Source: Syngnathus acus
Lineage: Eukaryota > Chordata > Actinopteri > Syngnathiformes > Syngnathidae
NCBI RefSeq assembly: GCF_901709675.1
Contig: NC_051099.1
Coordinates: forward strand, 5,582,001-5,646,000
Length of the DNA: 64,000 nt
Direction: 5' to 3'
The notes under the pieces are model-generated. The model did not search any database and was not told where the DNA came from. It saw only the letters and a program-made list of their open reading frames with translations. The translations under genes and the position numbers were made by a program. Numbering within the stretch: position 1 is the stretch's first letter; each line of letters starts with the position of its first letter. This document shows, piece after piece, positions 62,896-64,000 of the stretch.

Positions 62896-64000
62896 CATTG
62901 ATCACACACATTTGTAAAAGACGAATAATTACAGGCACGTTTGTCACCAGAAGCCGACAGACCCGCCTCTAAAACCAGTCTGGCAAAAAAATCACGGCTG
63001 GCTGGAGAAGGTGAGCAGCGCCCGAGTCAGCAGCAATGCGAAGCGCTAAAGCCGCTAACCCAGATAGCCCGAGAGAGAAAGAGCACGACATTAAAGGGAA
63101 TTCGCAAATGAAGTCGAACATGACTGAACGCACCAATTCTCCAGACGGGCGACATTACAGTACACAGCGCGAAGAAAAGCCAAGATCATTACGTTCCCAG
63201 CAGGTTGAACTTAAACGACAGGGAAACTCTCCAGAGTGCAAAAGGATTGCAAATATATCAAGTATCGTTTCGTTTTCATACCGTTCCGCTTTCACACTAT
63301 GATACCGAAGAAGGGTCGAAGGCTTGCAACTTTTTTCAAACTAAAGGAGAATTGAAGCTCACAATTGGGTTGATCTTTATTCTACTAATTATTTTTTGCT
63401 TGCATAGCTGACAACTTGGTGTTCTTCTAATATGGAAAGAAAAAAAAAAAATCTGGCCAGATCGCAAACGAATCTTAAGGTTGACGTTTGTCAGCTGGAA
63501 ATCCACTTGCCGGGTCCTCAGCTCCGGCAGCACGTTACCGTTTGTCTGCCAAGAAATAACGCGTCGAGGTAAGCCCGGAAGAGGCTCTCCTTTTCGATGG
63601 TTTCTCGGCAGACGAGATGAGCCAAATTGGACGGAATCACAAGAGTCTCACTCGCGCTCAAGATGTGTCTCTTATCTGTTTCTGCCACAGGCACTTAAAA
63701 AGGACACATTAACTTTCACCCGCTAGGCTGTCACAGCAAAGGGTAAAAACAGCAAATTCAGATGTTCACCTTTTTACCTTGTGGAGGATATGTTTACCGC
63801 TTTTGGAATTCATCAGCTTCTTCCATTCTCTCCGTTACTTGGAATCAGCGCTTCACATAATTAGACATAACAGAGACGGTTAAGGAAGCCATCCTCAATC
63901 TTGAAGGCTTCTTCCCTTCGCCTCGTTTCCTTGTTAACGATACCTTTGTATTTAGCTCGTTTCGAGTAAAAACGTTACATTTCTGGGGTAGGCAATAAGT
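62896..64000 (-). other. cadm1: right end of window, presumed first intron
   Basis: Nothing recognisable on either strand. A minus-strand leucine-rich stretch near 63005-63030 has no start codon or donor in a suitable place, so it is not accepted as the signal-peptide exon. Confidence 0.5.

Noticed and set aside
63001-63060. Leucine-rich minus-strand stretch considered as the cadm1 signal-peptide exon
   Set aside because: There is no upstream start codon in frame and no donor in phase 1.

Overview
The window looks like one stretch of a vertebrate, almost certainly teleost fish, nuclear genome. It is not prokaryotic: there are no long protein-dense reading frames, coding sequence occurs as short exons with GT/AG splice sites, and the repeats (hAT and mariner-like miniature elements, a tRNA-headed SINE ending in ATGG units, decayed LINE reverse-transcriptase pieces) are typical of fish. 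The fish lineage below teleost cannot be fixed from sequence alone.

The only gene I can support is a partial cadm1 (cell adhesion molecule 1, also SynCAM1/nectin-like 2) on the minus strand. Five exons, read right to left, are at 12819-12673, 8443-8291, 7921-7784, 4845-4687 and 2699-2603. They encode all of Ig domain 1, all of Ig domain 2 and the first third of Ig domain 3. Every junction joins in frame: four introns are phase 1 and the last exon ends in phase 2. The rest of Ig3, the stalk, the membrane segment and the cytoplasmic tail must lie left of position 1. The signal-peptide exon is not seen and probably lies right of position 64000, so about 51 kb of the window would be first intron.

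Within that intron, 20314-20297 (minus) is an 18-nt candidate microexon. It has a strong polypyrimidine tract, an AG acceptor, a GTAGGT donor and the reading phase needed to join the Ig1 exon. It would add six residues between signal peptide and Ig1.

Layout: 1-12.8 kb holds the five exons and their introns, with two copies of a hAT-like family (997-1300, 6771-7100). From 12.8 to 64 kb there is intron with scattered elements: a pair of inverted mariner-like MITEs (17635-18020, 33563-33970), hAT MITEs with perfect 8-bp target duplications (27980-28247, 62737-62887), a third inverted copy of the hAT-like family (37727-38054), another TA-flanked MITE (39766-40099), a SINE with a 12-bp target duplication (60370-60740) and LINE fragments at 23.7, 27.5, 48.5 and 50.7 kb. 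Much of the rest is single-copy intronic DNA, some of it looking like conserved non-coding regulatory sequence. I see no second gene, functional tRNA gene, CRISPR array or prokaryotic system.
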